Of a DNA stretch of 64,000 nt, positions 17,042-25,883 are shown one piece after another. The translations under genes and the position numbers were made by a program. The first letter of the stretch is position 1, and the number at the start of each line of letters is the position of its first letter. Source of the stretch: Terrimesophilobacter sp964651535. GTDB lineage: Bacteria; Actinomycetota; Actinomycetes; Actinomycetales; Microbacteriaceae. Where the stretch lies: assembly GCA_964651535.1 (NCBI GenBank), contig CAZYYE010000002.1, positions 851,869 through 915,868 on the forward strand. The letters are read 5' to 3'. The notes beneath the pieces are model-generated. The model saw only the letters and a list, made by a program, of their open reading frames with translations, had not been told where the DNA came from and made no database searches.

Positions 17042-17127
17042 GTCCCAAATGAAGGCAATCCGACTCGGCGGGGCGGCAGCCAGCCAGTATCCGGCCCCCT
17101 CCGACCCCCACTGCCTTCATTTGGGAC
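17042..17127. repeat. 86-bp intergenic inverted-repeat element (copy B)
   Basis: Arms GTCCCAAATGAAGGCA (17042-17057) and its exact reverse complement (17112-17127) flank a 54-base spacer. Total length equals copy A at 3880-3965 and the outer 14 bases are the same, while the spacers differ. Like copy A it lies in a divergent gap, here between groES and the methyltransferase gene, ending 12 bases before the latter's start codon. Confidence 0.75.
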
Positions 17128-17139
17128 CAGAATGGGGGG

Positions 17140-18321
17140 ATGGATCAGGGCGAGCTCATGACGCTGCTTTCGCCCGAAGGGCTGCGGCTTCTCGATTCGC
17201 TGCCGCCGCACGAGTCGTCCGCGGACGTCGTTCGATCGGTCTCGCGCTTGCGGTCCGCCGGACACCCTGCCGCGCTCGTGGCCGCCGTCCTCAATCAGTC
17301 GAAGCTCCGCAGGAGGGCGCGAGAGAAGTTCTCCGAGTTCGCCGATCGCATGCTGTTCACCGAGGCCGGGCTGGAGCAGGCCACGCGGCTCACGGTCGCA
17401 GCGCGGCACGCGGAGCGGTTTCGCGCGGCGGGGCTGGCCAGGATCGTCGATCTCGGGTGCGGGATCGGCGGCGACGCGCTCGCGATGGCGGCGCTCGACC
17501 TCGACGTGACCGCGGTGGAGCGTGACGAGGTCACGGCCGCAATCGCCGCGTACAACCTCGCCCCGTGGCCGAACGCCCGCGTCGTCCATGCCGACGCAGA
17601 AACCTATCCGCTCGAAGGGTTCGAGGGAGCGTGGCTCGATCCCGCCAGACGGAACTCGTCGAAGCGATTGAAGGATCCCGCAGACTGGTCGCCGTCGCTG
17701 GATGTGGCGTTCACGATCGCCGAACACCTGCCGGCCGGCATCAAGCTCGGCCCCGGCGTCGATCGAAACCTCATTCCGGATGCGGCCGAGGCGCAGTGGG
17801 TTTCCGCGGATGGCACCGTCGTCGAACTCGCGCTGTGGTTCGGCGACCTCGCGAGGAACGGCATCCGGCGCACGGCCACCGTGATGGGCAGGCACGGTCT
17901 CGCGGAACTGACCGCGGGCGGCGACAGCGACGATGTTCCGGTCGGCCCCCTCGGAGAGTTCGTATACGAACCCGATGGCGCTGTGATCCGTGCGAGGCTC
18001 ATCGGCGACCTCGGCCGAAACATCGGCGCGACCATGCTGAGCAAGAGCATCGCGTGGCTGAGTTCGGATGCCGCCGTGGATACGCCGTTCGCGGCGCGAT
18101 TCCGGGTCGTCGAGTCTCTGCCCTACGACATCAAGGCGCTCAGGAAGCTTGTCGCGGCCCGCGGCATCGGAACGCTCGAGATCAAGAAGCGCGGCGTGGA
18201 TGTCGACCCGGCGGAGCTCAGGAAGAAGCTCAGCCCGAAAGGCGACGGCGCGGCGACGCTCATCCTCACGCGGATTGCGGGGCGCCACACTGCGCTCCTC
18301 GCGGAGCGGGATTCAGCTTAG
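17140..18321 (+). CDS. Class I SAM-dependent methyltransferase with THUMP-like C-terminal domain
   Basis: A 393-residue protein from ATG 17140, preceded by GGGGGG. A helical N-terminal part (1-95) is followed by a Rossmann methyltransferase core with VDLGCGIGGDA at 103-113 and an acidic VERDE that ends the second strand. GAWLDPARR (about 163-171) sits where base methyltransferases have their active-site loop. The C-terminal 70 residues (RGIGTLEIKKRG ... RIAGRHTALL) resemble the THUMP-like domain paired with such enzymes, so an RNA substrate is likely but unproven. Repeat B lies directly in front and may hold its promoter. A hairpin terminator follows at 18339-18368. Confidence 0.85.
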   Translation: MDQGELMTLLSPEGLRLLDSLPPHESSADVVRSVSRLRSAGHPAALVAAVLNQSKLRRRAREKFSEFADRMLFTEAGLEQATRLTVAARHAERFRAAGLARIVDLGCGIGGDALAMAALDLDVTAVERDEVTAAIAAYNLAPWPNARVVHADAETYPLEGFEGAWLDPARRNSSKRLKDPADWSPSLDVAFTIAEHLPAGIKLGPGVDRNLIPDAAEAQWVSADGTVVELALWFGDLARNGIRRTATVMGRHGLAELTAGGDSDDVPVGPLGEFVYEPDGAVIRARLIGDLGRNIGATMLSKSIAWLSSDAAVDTPFAARFRVVESLPYDIKALRKLVAARGIGTLEIKKRGVDVDPAELRKKLSPKGDGAATLILTRIAGRHTALLAERDSA

Positions 18322-18338
18322 CCACCAGGCTTAACGAG

Positions 18339-18368
18339 AGGCGGGCCCCGCTTTCGCGAGGCCCGCCT
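18339..18368. terminator. Bidirectional hairpin between convergent genes
   Basis: A nine-base-pair stem (AGGCGGGCC and complement) extended by an inner three-pair GC stem with TTTC loop lies between the methyltransferase stop and the DUF4190 stop. It can serve both strands. Confidence 0.75.
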
Positions 18369-18380
18369 GATGATCAGGGT

Positions 18381-18707
18381 TTAGTAACCCGGAATGTTGC
18401 TGACGACGGTGCCGTAGCTTCCCAGGATCATGAGCGGCAGGAGGATCGAGAACAGGAAGATCAGGATCCACAGGATCGTGAACACGTATCCGAGGATCGT
18501 GCCCCAGAGCGCGAGGCCGTGCCCGCCTTCTCCGGTCTTCTTGATCTGGCCGAGCGCGATGTGGCCGCAGATGATTCCCGCGAGCGGGAACACGAACGCG
18601 CCGATGAGCGCGATGATCGCGAGTACGTTGGTGGGTTTGCTGGCCGGGGCCGCAGCGTAGGGCGCTGCCGGGGCCGGCGGCGTAGCAGGAACGTTGGGGT
18701 CAGTCAT
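18381..18707 (-). CDS. DUF4190 domain membrane protein
   Basis: From ATG 18707, preceded by GGAGATCAC, the product has 108 residues: a Pro/Ala-rich cytoplasmic-type lead (1-32), a first helix in PTNVLAIIALIGAFVFPLAGIICGHIALGQIKKTGEGG, and a second long helix (GYVFTILWILIFLFSILLP). The G.IxGHxALxQIKxTGExGxGLAxxG pattern is the DUF4190 hallmark. These small proteins are common in actinobacteria and have no known function. The longer in-frame extension upstream lacks a ribosome site and codes for improbable sequence. Confidence 0.85.
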   Translation of the reverse strand: MTDPNVPATPPAPAAPYAAAPASKPTNVLAIIALIGAFVFPLAGIICGHIALGQIKKTGEGGHGLALWGTILGYVFTILWILIFLFSILLPLMILGSYGTVVSNIPGY

Positions 18708-18807
18708 GTGATCTCCAAGGGTTGATGTGGACGTTCGTCCAACGCAGCCATAGTCCCACCGGTTTCCACGGGTGTCAACGGGCCAAGCCGTCAACCGGCG
18801 GGAACGC

Positions 18808-19857
18808 TCACACCAGAATTTCGGTAACCGGCAGCGTGGAATCTGAGCCAAACTCCAGACCGGACGCCGGCCGGCCGGCCATGACGAGTTGCGCCCCGAG
18901 CGCGGCGATCATCGCGCCGTTGTCCGTGCACAGAGCAAGCGGCGGGATGCGCAATTCAACTCCGGCTTGGGCACACCGCACGGCGGCGACATCGCGCAAC
19001 CGGGCATTCGCGATGACCCCGCCGCCCAGCAGCAGCCTCGGAACGTCCAGGTCGGCGCACGCTGCGAGTGCCTTCGTCAGCAGTACGTCGATCACGGCCT
19101 CGCGGAAGCTCGCCGCGACATCCGGCACCGGAACGGCCTCGCCCGCGTCCCGCAAGCGTTCGACATGCCTGGCCACGGCCGTCTTGAGCCCGGAGAAGGA
19201 AAAGTCGTACCGGTGCTTCTCGAGGTCTTTCGGAAGACTGAGCCCCCGCGGAAACCGGATGGCGCGCGGATCCCCTTCTCGCGCGGCGCGGTCGATCTCC
19301 GGGCCCCCCGGATACGGCAGGCCCAGGAGCCGCGCCACCTTGTCGAACGCCTCTCCCGCCGCATCGTCGATCGTCTCGCCGAGCAGTTCGACGTCGGAGA
19401 CGAGGTCGCGCACGAGAAGGAGGGAAGTGTGGCCACCGGAAACGAGCAGGGCAATCGTCGGATACTCCAATTCGTCGCCCGAAAGCACGTCGACGCCGAC
19501 GTGCCCGACGAGGTGGTTCACGGCGTACAGCGATTTTCCGAGGGACACGGCGAGCGCCTTCGCCGCGGCGATTCCCACCATGAGCGCACCGGATAATCCG
19601 GGGCCGCTCGTGACGGCGATCGCATCCAGGTCGGCGAGCTCGATGCCCGACTCTGCCAGAGCGCTCTCGAGCGTGGGCGCGAACGCCTCGAGGTGCGCGC
19701 GAGCGGCGATCTCCGGCACGACTCCGCCGTAACGCGCGTGTTCCTCCATGGAGGAGGCGATGACGTTGGCGAGCAGCGTTTCGCCACGAACAATTCCGAT
19801 GCCCGTTTCGTCGCAACTCGTTTCTATGCCGAGAACCAGCGGAGTAGTCCGTGTCAC
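18808..19857 (-). CDS. tsaD: tRNA N6-adenosine threonylcarbamoyltransferase TsaD
   Basis: The 349-residue enzyme transfers the threonylcarbamoyl group to A37 of ANN-decoding tRNAs. It starts VLGIETSCDETGIGIV, shows the metal-binding HLVGH (histidines 115 and 119), ALLVSGGHTSLL, DDAAGEAFDKVARLLGLPYPGGP and, near the end, CTDNGAMIAALG with the third metal ligand. It is the last gene of an overlapping cluster: its GTG overlaps the rimI stop by four bases. TsaB and TsaE, its partners in t6A synthesis, are encoded just upstream. Confidence 0.97.
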   Translation of the reverse strand: MTRTTPLVLGIETSCDETGIGIVRGETLLANVIASSMEEHARYGGVVPEIAARAHLEAFAPTLESALAESGIELADLDAIAVTSGPGLSGALMVGIAAAKALAVSLGKSLYAVNHLVGHVGVDVLSGDELEYPTIALLVSGGHTSLLLVRDLVSDVELLGETIDDAAGEAFDKVARLLGLPYPGGPEIDRAAREGDPRAIRFPRGLSLPKDLEKHRYDFSFSGLKTAVARHVERLRDAGEAVPVPDVAASFREAVIDVLLTKALAACADLDVPRLLLGGGVIANARLRDVAAVRCAQAGVELRIPPLALCTDNGAMIAALGAQLVMAGRPASGLEFGSDSTLPVTEILV

Positions 19858-20408
19858 GAATCGACCTCCCCGTGTGAACCGTCGACCGGCAGCGCGCCGT
19901 GTCGGGACCGCGGCGTGCCATCCGGAGCCGCCGGCGCCGTGCGCCGCGGCACGGGAAGGAGGCGCATGACGATCGCGTCCACGCCGTCCGGCTGGTAGTA
20001 CTTCGGGCGCACCGCGAGCTGTTCGAACCCGATGGAGCGGTAGAGCTCTTGCGCGCCGGGATTGTCCGCGCGAACTTCGAGGAACACTTCCTGGGCGCCG
20101 CGTTTGGCCGCCTCATTGATGAGCGTGATCATGAGGGTGCGGCCGAGGCCGGACCTGCGCACGTCAGGGGCGACCGTGATCGTCTGGATGTCCGCCTCTT
20201 TCGCCCCACGGGGAATGTGAAGGCCCGCGTATCCGTCAAGTTTCGCCGGCGTCTCCGGTCGGAACGCGACGATGTACCAGCAGTGGGGGCTTTCGAGTTC
20301 GGCCCGCATGATCTCGGGCGACCACGCGTCGGATTCGAAGGTCGACGTTTCGAGGGCCATGATCCGACTCAGATCGCCGGAATCTGCCTGCCGGAACTGC
20401 CACGTCAT
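19854..20408 (-). CDS. rimI: Ribosomal-protein-alanine N-acetyltransferase RimI
   Basis: A 184-residue GNAT protein with the acetyl-CoA loop APDVRRSGLGRTLM near residue 82 and the C-terminal EVRADNPGAQELYRSIGFEQL motif of RimI. RimI acetylates the N-terminus of ribosomal protein S18 and related targets. About 30 residues after the fold (PRRTAPAAPDGTPRSRHG) form a Pro/Arg-rich tail that is not part of the domain. It sits between tsaB and tsaD with ATGA and GTGA overlaps, the usual arrangement in actinobacteria. Confidence 0.92.
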   Translation of the reverse strand: MTWQFRQADSGDLSRIMALETSTFESDAWSPEIMRAELESPHCWYIVAFRPETPAKLDGYAGLHIPRGAKEADIQTITVAPDVRRSGLGRTLMITLINEAAKRGAQEVFLEVRADNPGAQELYRSIGFEQLAVRPKYYQPDGVDAIVMRLLPVPRRTAPAAPDGTPRSRHGALPVDGSHGEVDS

Positions 20409-21037
20409 GACGTGACCCGTTTCGCGCCTGCCGCGACGGTGACGTCGGGAGAGCGCAAGTAGAGGGGTGAGGGACCGGCGAACGGGCGGCCGTGCGTGGA
20501 CAAGCGTTCGGCGAGCAGTCCTGCCGAAGCCGCGGAGACCCAGTCGCTATCGAGGCGCGGGTAGCTGTCGTAGTCTCCCAGTTCGTCCTCGAGCCGATCC
20601 GGGCGGGTGAGGCCGGGGCCCGCGGCGCGGACGGGAATGACGTGTTCATCGCACCCGGCGTAGGCCGACCAGTATCGCTCGTTCCGGCGAGCATCCGTCG
20701 TGACCAGCAGGGGGCCCTCGCCGCCTGAGGCGTAGAAGTCGAACGCGAGCGCGTCGTGGCTCACGACGCGCAGAACGGGCGTGCGCGCACCGAACGCGAA
20801 TGTCGTCGCGGCGGCGATTCCCACGCGAAGCCCCGTGAACGGACCGGGGCCCATTCCCGCAGCCACGCCAGAAACCTCACCAACTGTCGCCCCGGCCTCC
20901 TCGAGGCACTCGACGATGAGTGACCCGATCACCTCCGCGTGCCGGCGGGTGTCTTCCACGGAGCGCTCCGAGAGGATGGCGCCCCGATCGACGACCGCGA
21001 CGCTCGTTCCCGCTGACGTGTCGATCGCGAGGAGCAT
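20405..21037 (-). CDS. tsaB: tRNA t6A biosynthesis protein TsaB
   Basis: The 210-residue protein begins MLLAIDTSAGTSVAVVDRG and has the ASKHA-fold signature GMGPGPFTGLRVGIAAA near residue 65. TsaB lacks catalytic activity and scaffolds the TsaD-TsaE complex for threonylcarbamoyl transfer to tRNA. It starts 2 bases after tsaE and overlaps rimI by four bases, so all t6A genes here are coordinately translated. Confidence 0.94.
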   Translation of the reverse strand: MLLAIDTSAGTSVAVVDRGAILSERSVEDTRRHAEVIGSLIVECLEEAGATVGEVSGVAAGMGPGPFTGLRVGIAAATTFAFGARTPVLRVVSHDALAFDFYASGGEGPLLVTTDARRNERYWSAYAGCDEHVIPVRAAGPGLTRPDRLEDELGDYDSYPRLDSDWVSAASAGLLAERLSTHGRPFAGPSPLYLRSPDVTVAAGAKRVTS

Positions 21038-21039
21038 GA

Positions 21040-21534
21040 CTACAGCCTAAAGTCCTCGAAGCGGGAACCGCGGCCCGTGATGGTGACCTCGCGGGGCTCT
21101 GCGTCCGCGAACTCGTCCCCGTCGGGATCGACCCTCTCGGTCGCACGGGTCCCGCGACCGGGCGGCCTCGCAATGTCGACCTGAAGCCACGAGTCCGCAA
21201 TCCCATCGAGCATGCCCGCCGCCCACTCCACGACGACAATCGAACCCTGGTAGTCGAGGTCGAGGTCGTCGAGGTCTGCGGCGCTCGACAGTCGGTAGGC
21301 GTCCACGTGGACGAGCGGGACCCCGCCGGCCGTCGGATGCGTCCTCGCGAGCACGAACGTGGGGCTCGTGACGGCACCCCGCACCCCGAGCGCCTTTCCG
21401 AGTCCGCGCGTGAGCGTCGTCTTCCCCGCACCGAGTTCCCCATTGAGCGCAACGATGTCACCCGCGCGCAATGTGCCGGCCAGGCTCGCGCCAAGCTGCT
21501 CCATCTCCTCCGGCGTTTCAATCGTGAGTTTCAT
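21040..21534 (-). CDS. tsaE: tRNA t6A biosynthesis ATPase TsaE
   Basis: ATG 21534 overlaps the alr stop codon as ATGA and gives 164 residues; further upstream codons in this frame lie inside alr. Walker A GELGAGKTTLTRGLG sits at 32-46, followed by SPTFVL (switch I region), the VDAYRL motif and VVEWAAG. TsaE is the P-loop ATPase required for the t6A cycle of TsaB-TsaD. A C-terminal acidic insertion (ERVDPDGDEFADAEP) is longer than in short TsaE proteins. Confidence 0.93.
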   Translation of the reverse strand: MKLTIETPEEMEQLGASLAGTLRAGDIVALNGELGAGKTTLTRGLGKALGVRGAVTSPTFVLARTHPTAGGVPLVHVDAYRLSSAADLDDLDLDYQGSIVVVEWAAGMLDGIADSWLQVDIARPPGRGTRATERVDPDGDEFADAEPREVTITGRGSRFEDFRL

Positions 21535-22643
21535 CGACCGCTGCCCGCTGTACGATACTCGACTCGCGAACCGATCCGGGTGATGATCTCGTAGTTGATG
21601 GTGCCTGCGGCATGCGCCCACTCCGTCGCGCTGGGCGCGCACGTTTCCGGGTCCCCGAACAACACGGCCCGATCCCCGACGGCGACGGGCGAATCGCCGA
21701 TGTCGACGACGAACTGGTCCATCGCGATCACGCCAGAAACAGTGAATCGCTCCCCGTTGATGACGACGGGGCCCCGATTGGATGCGTGCCGGGGAACCCC
21801 GTCGTCGTATCCGAGCGGAATGAGCGCAAGCGAGGTCTCGCGATCGGCGACGTACGTGTGGCCGTAGGAGATGCCGCGCCCGGCAGGCACGCGTTTCACG
21901 GAAACGACTTCCGCGCTCAGTTCGAGCGCGGGTCGAAGACCGAATGATTCCGGCTCGGCGTCATCGAAGGGCGAAAGCCCAAAGCAACCGAGCCCGACCC
22001 GCACGAGGTCGAAGCGAGATTCGGGCCTGCGCAGAGCGCCCTGGGTTGCAGCGATGTGGAACAGTTCCGGTGTGATTCGGGATGCAGCCGCGGCGGCGTG
22101 CGCTCGTTCGAATGCCGCCAACTGGATGGCATCCGCTTCTTCCCCGGCGTTGGCCAGGTGGCTGAAGATCCCGCGAACCACCGGCCCGCCGGCGCGCTCT
22201 ACTGCCGCTGCCCGTTCGAAGAGCGGACCCCACAGCGGTTCTTCCGCGCCGTTTCGCCCGAGGCCCGTGTCGACCTTCACTTGCACGTATTCGACCCCGG
22301 CCGCTGCCGCGCGCTCAAGCTCGTCGAGAGTGCTCACGCCGACGTCGATGCCGGCTGCCGCTGCATCCGCGAACGTCTCCCGCGGGCCGTGCAGCCACGT
22401 GAGGATGGGCGCCGTGATGCCGGACGCGCGGAGCGCCATCGCCTCCGCAGAATCGATCACCCCGAGCCAGTCCGCGCCCCCCTCGATTGCTGCGCGGGAT
22501 GCCGCGAGCGCTCCGTGCCCGTAGGCGTTCGCCTTGACGACCGCCATGAAGTGCGCGGTCCGCGCGATGCTCCTCATCGCCTCGACGTTGGCGGAGATCG
22601 CCGCGACGTCAACGCGCGCTTCCCGCAGGGGGCGCGCGCTCAC
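21531..22643 (-). CDS. alr: Alanine racemase
   Basis: The 370-residue PLP enzyme interconverts L- and D-alanine for peptidoglycan. The PLP lysine is residue 37 in AVVKANAYGHG, and the second catalytic site, a tyrosine, lies in GRGISYGHTYVAD. MDQFVVDIGD and the GDRAVLFGD stretch complete the C-terminal beta domain. The GTG start overlaps the acpS stop (GTGA) and the gene end overlaps tsaE. The coupling of alr with tsaE is common in bacteria. Confidence 0.96.
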   Translation of the reverse strand: MSARPLREARVDVAAISANVEAMRSIARTAHFMAVVKANAYGHGALAASRAAIEGGADWLGVIDSAEAMALRASGITAPILTWLHGPRETFADAAAAGIDVGVSTLDELERAAAAGVEYVQVKVDTGLGRNGAEEPLWGPLFERAAAVERAGGPVVRGIFSHLANAGEEADAIQLAAFERAHAAAAASRITPELFHIAATQGALRRPESRFDLVRVGLGCFGLSPFDDAEPESFGLRPALELSAEVVSVKRVPAGRGISYGHTYVADRETSLALIPLGYDDGVPRHASNRGPVVINGERFTVSGVIAMDQFVVDIGDSPVAVGDRAVLFGDPETCAPSATEWAHAAGTINYEIITRIGSRVEYRTAGSGR

Positions 22644-23008
22644 GCGGACTCCGCAATCACGTAGGCGATCGCAATGCCGGCGTCGTGGCTCATCGTCAAG
22701 TGCAAAGCGGTGATGCCTCGGTCCTTCGCGATCGCCGCGACGCCGCCCGTGAGCGCGAAGGACGGGTTTCGCAAGCCATCGGACACGATCGGCATGTCGT
22801 GCCAGGTCACGCCTGTCGAGTCTCCGAGCGCCTTGATGAGAGCCTCCTTTGCCGCAAACCGCGCGGCAAAGGAGTGGATCGCGAGCCGCCTGCCCTCCGT
22901 GATCTGTTCGCTCTCAGCGAACAAGCGGTCCAGTAAGGCGGGGGTCCGCTCAATCGCCCGCTCGAACCGGGCCAGATCGACGACGTCGACTCCGATCCCC
23001 ACAATCAT
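22640..23008 (-). CDS. acpS: Holo-[acyl-carrier-protein] synthase
   Basis: This 122-residue protein has both AcpS motifs: GIGVDVVDLARFE at 4-16, with the metal-binding Asp, and SFAARFAAKEALIKALG near 46-62. It transfers 4'-phosphopantetheine from CoA to the serine of acyl carrier protein. It begins five bases after glmS and overlaps alr by four bases. Confidence 0.96.
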   Translation of the reverse strand: MIVGIGVDVVDLARFERAIERTPALLDRLFAESEQITEGRRLAIHSFAARFAAKEALIKALGDSTGVTWHDMPIVSDGLRNPSFALTGGVAAIAKDRGITALHLTMSHDAGIAIAYVIAESA

Positions 23009-23013
23009 GCGCG

Positions 23014-24867
23014 CTACTCGACCGTCACCGATTTCGCGAGATTGCGCGGCTGGTCGACGTCCAGCCCCTTCGCCGCGGCGAGCTCCATCGCGAAGATCTG
23101 CAGCGGAGCGACCGCGAGCATGGGCTCGAACATCGTCGACGCGAGGGGAATCGTGAACACCTCGTCCGCGTACGGCAGCACCGCGGCATCCCCGGCCTCG
23201 GCGATCACGAGCACGCGGGCGCCTCGCGCTTTGATCTCCTGGATGTTCGAGACGACCTTCGGGTGCAGCGAATTCGCCCCGCGCGGACTCGGAACGACGA
23301 CGAACACCGGCTGGCCGGGTTCGATGAGCGCGATCGGGCCGTGCTTCAACTCACCGGCGGCGAATCCTTCCGCGTGGATGTAGGCGAGTTCCTTGAGCTT
23401 GAGCGCACCCTCGAGCGCGACCGGGAATCCGACATGCCTGCCGAGGAACAGCACGGCTCGGGAATCCGCCATCCAGTGGGCAAGCTGCCGGATGCGGTCG
23501 TGCTGCTCGAGTACGGTCGACAGCTTGTCGGGAACCGCCTTGAGTTCCTCGAGAAGCTCTGCCGCCTCTGCGGCATCGAGTGTTCCCCTGACTCGCGCCA
23601 GGTGCAGTCCGAACAGGTACAGCGCCGCGACCTGCGCGACAAAGGCCTTCGTCGACGCGACGGCCACCTCCGGGCCCGCGCGCGTGTAGATGACCGCATC
23701 CGATTCGCGGGCTATCGTGGCGCCCTGCGTGTTGCACACGGAAATGGTGTGCGCGCCGGCCTTCTTCGCGTACTGGACGGCCATGAGGGTGTCCATGGTT
23801 TCGCCGGACTGGCTGATCGACACCACGAGAGTCTTCTCATCCAGAACGGGATCGCGGTAGCGGAACTCGTGCGACAATTCGACGTCGACGGGAATGCGCG
23901 CCCACTTCTCGATCGCGTACTTGCCGAGCATTCCCGAGTAGGAGGCCGTGCCGCACCCGAGGATGACGATGCGTTCGATGCCGAGCAACCGCTCGTCGTC
24001 GTGCTCCAGCTCGGGAAGCCGAACCACTCCGTCAACCGAGCGGCCGAGGAGCGTATTCGCGATCGCCTCCGGCTCCTCGCTGATCTCCTTGGCCATGAAG
24101 CTGGACCAGCCCCCCTTCTCGGCGGCCGCGGCATCCCAGGTGACCTCGAATTCTTCGGCCTCGACCGGATTGCCCTCGAAATCGGTCACGCCCACCGAAT
24201 CGGCCGTGATCGTCACGAGTTGATCCTGGCCGATCGCCATCGCCCTGCGCGTGTGCTCGACGAATGCCGCGACGTCCGAGCCGAGGAAGTTCTCGCCATC
24301 CCCGAGGCCGATCACGAGCGGCGAATTCCTCCGTGCGCCGACGACGACTCCCGGCTGATCCTGGTGCACGGCGAGAAGGGTGAATGCTCCATGCAGCTTC
24401 CCCACGACGGAGCGCATCGCCTCGCTGACGTCCTGCGTCTCGCGGAACGCGTAGCCGACGAGGTGGGCGGCGACCTCCGTGTCGGTTTCGCTCGTGAACA
24501 CGGTGTCCGGATGCCGGGCGAGGAGCTCCGCCTTCAGCTCCGCGAAGTTCTCGATGATGCCGTTGTGGATGAGCGCGAGCTTCCCGTCATCCCCGAGGTG
24601 CGGATGCGCGTTCTCGTCGGTCGGTCCGCCATGTGTCGCCCAGCGCGTGTGGCCGATCCCCGTCGAGCCGTCAGGCAGCGAAGTTGCGTCGAGATCATCG
24701 ACCAGAATCTGAAGCTTTCCCGCATGCTTGCGTGTCTGCAACGCACCGTCTGCACCGATGACGGCGACGCCGGCGGAGTCGTATCCGCGGTACTCCAACC
24801 GCCTCAAACCGCCCAAAAGGACCTCGATGCTCTTGACATCGCCGACGTAACCCACAATTCCACACAT
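23014..24867 (-). CDS. glmS: Glutamine--fructose-6-phosphate aminotransferase (isomerizing)
   Basis: ATG 24867 gives MCGIVGYVGD, so that Cys2 becomes the catalytic N-terminal cysteine after Met removal; longer in-frame starts would destroy this. The 617-residue enzyme has an N-terminal class II glutaminase domain (GHTRWATHGGPTDENAHPH) and two SIS sugar isomerase domains (GCGTASYSGM, SQSGETMDTL, and LGRHVGFPVALEGALKLKE). It makes glucosamine 6-phosphate, the first step to UDP-GlcNAc. The 58-base gap to the divergent coaA is too small for a glmS ribozyme. glmM, the next enzyme of the pathway, lies 1 kb away. Confidence 0.98.
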   Translation of the reverse strand: MCGIVGYVGDVKSIEVLLGGLRRLEYRGYDSAGVAVIGADGALQTRKHAGKLQILVDDLDATSLPDGSTGIGHTRWATHGGPTDENAHPHLGDDGKLALIHNGIIENFAELKAELLARHPDTVFTSETDTEVAAHLVGYAFRETQDVSEAMRSVVGKLHGAFTLLAVHQDQPGVVVGARRNSPLVIGLGDGENFLGSDVAAFVEHTRRAMAIGQDQLVTITADSVGVTDFEGNPVEAEEFEVTWDAAAAEKGGWSSFMAKEISEEPEAIANTLLGRSVDGVVRLPELEHDDERLLGIERIVILGCGTASYSGMLGKYAIEKWARIPVDVELSHEFRYRDPVLDEKTLVVSISQSGETMDTLMAVQYAKKAGAHTISVCNTQGATIARESDAVIYTRAGPEVAVASTKAFVAQVAALYLFGLHLARVRGTLDAAEAAELLEELKAVPDKLSTVLEQHDRIRQLAHWMADSRAVLFLGRHVGFPVALEGALKLKELAYIHAEGFAAGELKHGPIALIEPGQPVFVVVPSPRGANSLHPKVVSNIQEIKARGARVLVIAEAGDAAVLPYADEVFTIPLASTMFEPMLAVAPLQIFAMELAAAKGLDVDQPRNLAKSVTVE

Positions 24868-24925
24868 GGTCTGAATTGTAGGACACCGGCGCTGTGAGCT
24901 CTGGCCCGCGAGTAGTCTGTTCTGG

Positions 24926-25873
24926 ATGCCTGAGCCCACTCATACCAACGGCCACCCTTCGCCGTTCCTGGAACTGGACCGCCAGACATGGGCGGAACTG
25001 GCGCCGACGACCGAGCAACTGCTCACGCCGACCGAGTTGCACGCCCTCCAGGGTTTAGGGGAAAACCTCAATCTGGACGAGGTCAGCGAGGTGTACCTCC
25101 CCCTCAGCAAGCTCATCAGCCTTTACGCCGTCGGTGCGCAGCGGCTGCATGGCGCAACGAGCAGCTTCCTGCGGCAACGCAGCCAGCGCACCCCGTTCGT
25201 GATCGGCATCGCCGGATCGGTCGCGGTCGGGAAGTCCACGATCGCGCGGGTTCTCCGCGCGCTCTTATCGCGATGGGAAGATACGCCGCGCGTGGAACTT
25301 GTCACGACCGACGGATTCCTCCTGCCGAACGCGGAACTCGAACGTCGGGGAATCCTGGACCGCAAAGGGTTCCCGGAGTCCTACGACCGCCGCGCGCTGC
25401 TTCGCTTCGTCATGCTCGTCAAGAGCGGCGCTGACGAAGTGCGCGCGCCACTGTACTCGCATCTCACGTACGACATCGTTCCCGGGGGCGAGATCGTCGT
25501 ACGAAAGCCGGACATCCTCATCGTCGAGGGACTCAACGTGCTTCAGCCGCCCGCCCCAGGGCGGAAGCTCGCCGTGAGCGACCTTTTCGACTTCACGATC
25601 TACGTCGACGCGCGCACCTCGGACATCGCAACGTGGTACGAGGAGCGGTTCCTGAAGCTGCAGCAGAGCGCGTTCACCGACCCGCAGTCGTACTTCCATC
25701 GGTACTCGAACCTGAGCGAAGTGGAGGCGCGCACGAAGGCGAGGAGCATCTGGAGCGCGATCAACGAGCCGAATCTCGTTCAGAACATTCTGCCGACGCG
25801 AGCGCGCGCGACCCTCGTCCTGCGCAAGGAAACCAAACACGCCGTGAGCAGCGTCCTCCTGCGAAAGATCTAG
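24926..25873 (+). CDS. coaA: Type I pantothenate kinase
   Basis: A 315-residue P-loop kinase with GIAGSVAVGKSTIARVLRALL (Walker A near 94-101), VTTDGFLLPNAEL, RKGFPESYD and SHLTYDIVPG, all standard CoaA motifs. It phosphorylates pantothenate as the first step of CoA synthesis. It is the only plus-strand gene between 18.4 kb and the right edge. There is no ribosome site before ATG 24926, and a TAGTCT eight bases upstream would place transcription near the start codon, so the message may be leaderless (inference). It converges on glmM with a 10-base gap. Confidence 0.96.
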   Translation: MPEPTHTNGHPSPFLELDRQTWAELAPTTEQLLTPTELHALQGLGENLNLDEVSEVYLPLSKLISLYAVGAQRLHGATSSFLRQRSQRTPFVIGIAGSVAVGKSTIARVLRALLSRWEDTPRVELVTTDGFLLPNAELERRGILDRKGFPESYDRRALLRFVMLVKSGADEVRAPLYSHLTYDIVPGGEIVVRKPDILIVEGLNVLQPPAPGRKLAVSDLFDFTIYVDARTSDIATWYEERFLKLQQSAFTDPQSYFHRYSNLSEVEARTKARSIWSAINEPNLVQNILPTRARATLVLRKETKHAVSSVLLRKI

Positions 25874-25883
25874 CGAGCCGGAT

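Noticed and set aside
23263..24897. A 544-codon open frame on the plus strand opposite glmS
   Set aside because: It is antisense to an unambiguous glmS and has composition typical of a shadow frame. Similar long antisense frames over fusA, secY, guaB and rplB were dropped for the same reason.
24868..24925. glmS ribozyme upstream of glmS
   Set aside because: The gap to coaA is 58 bases, far too short for the ribozyme fold, and no conserved core is visible.
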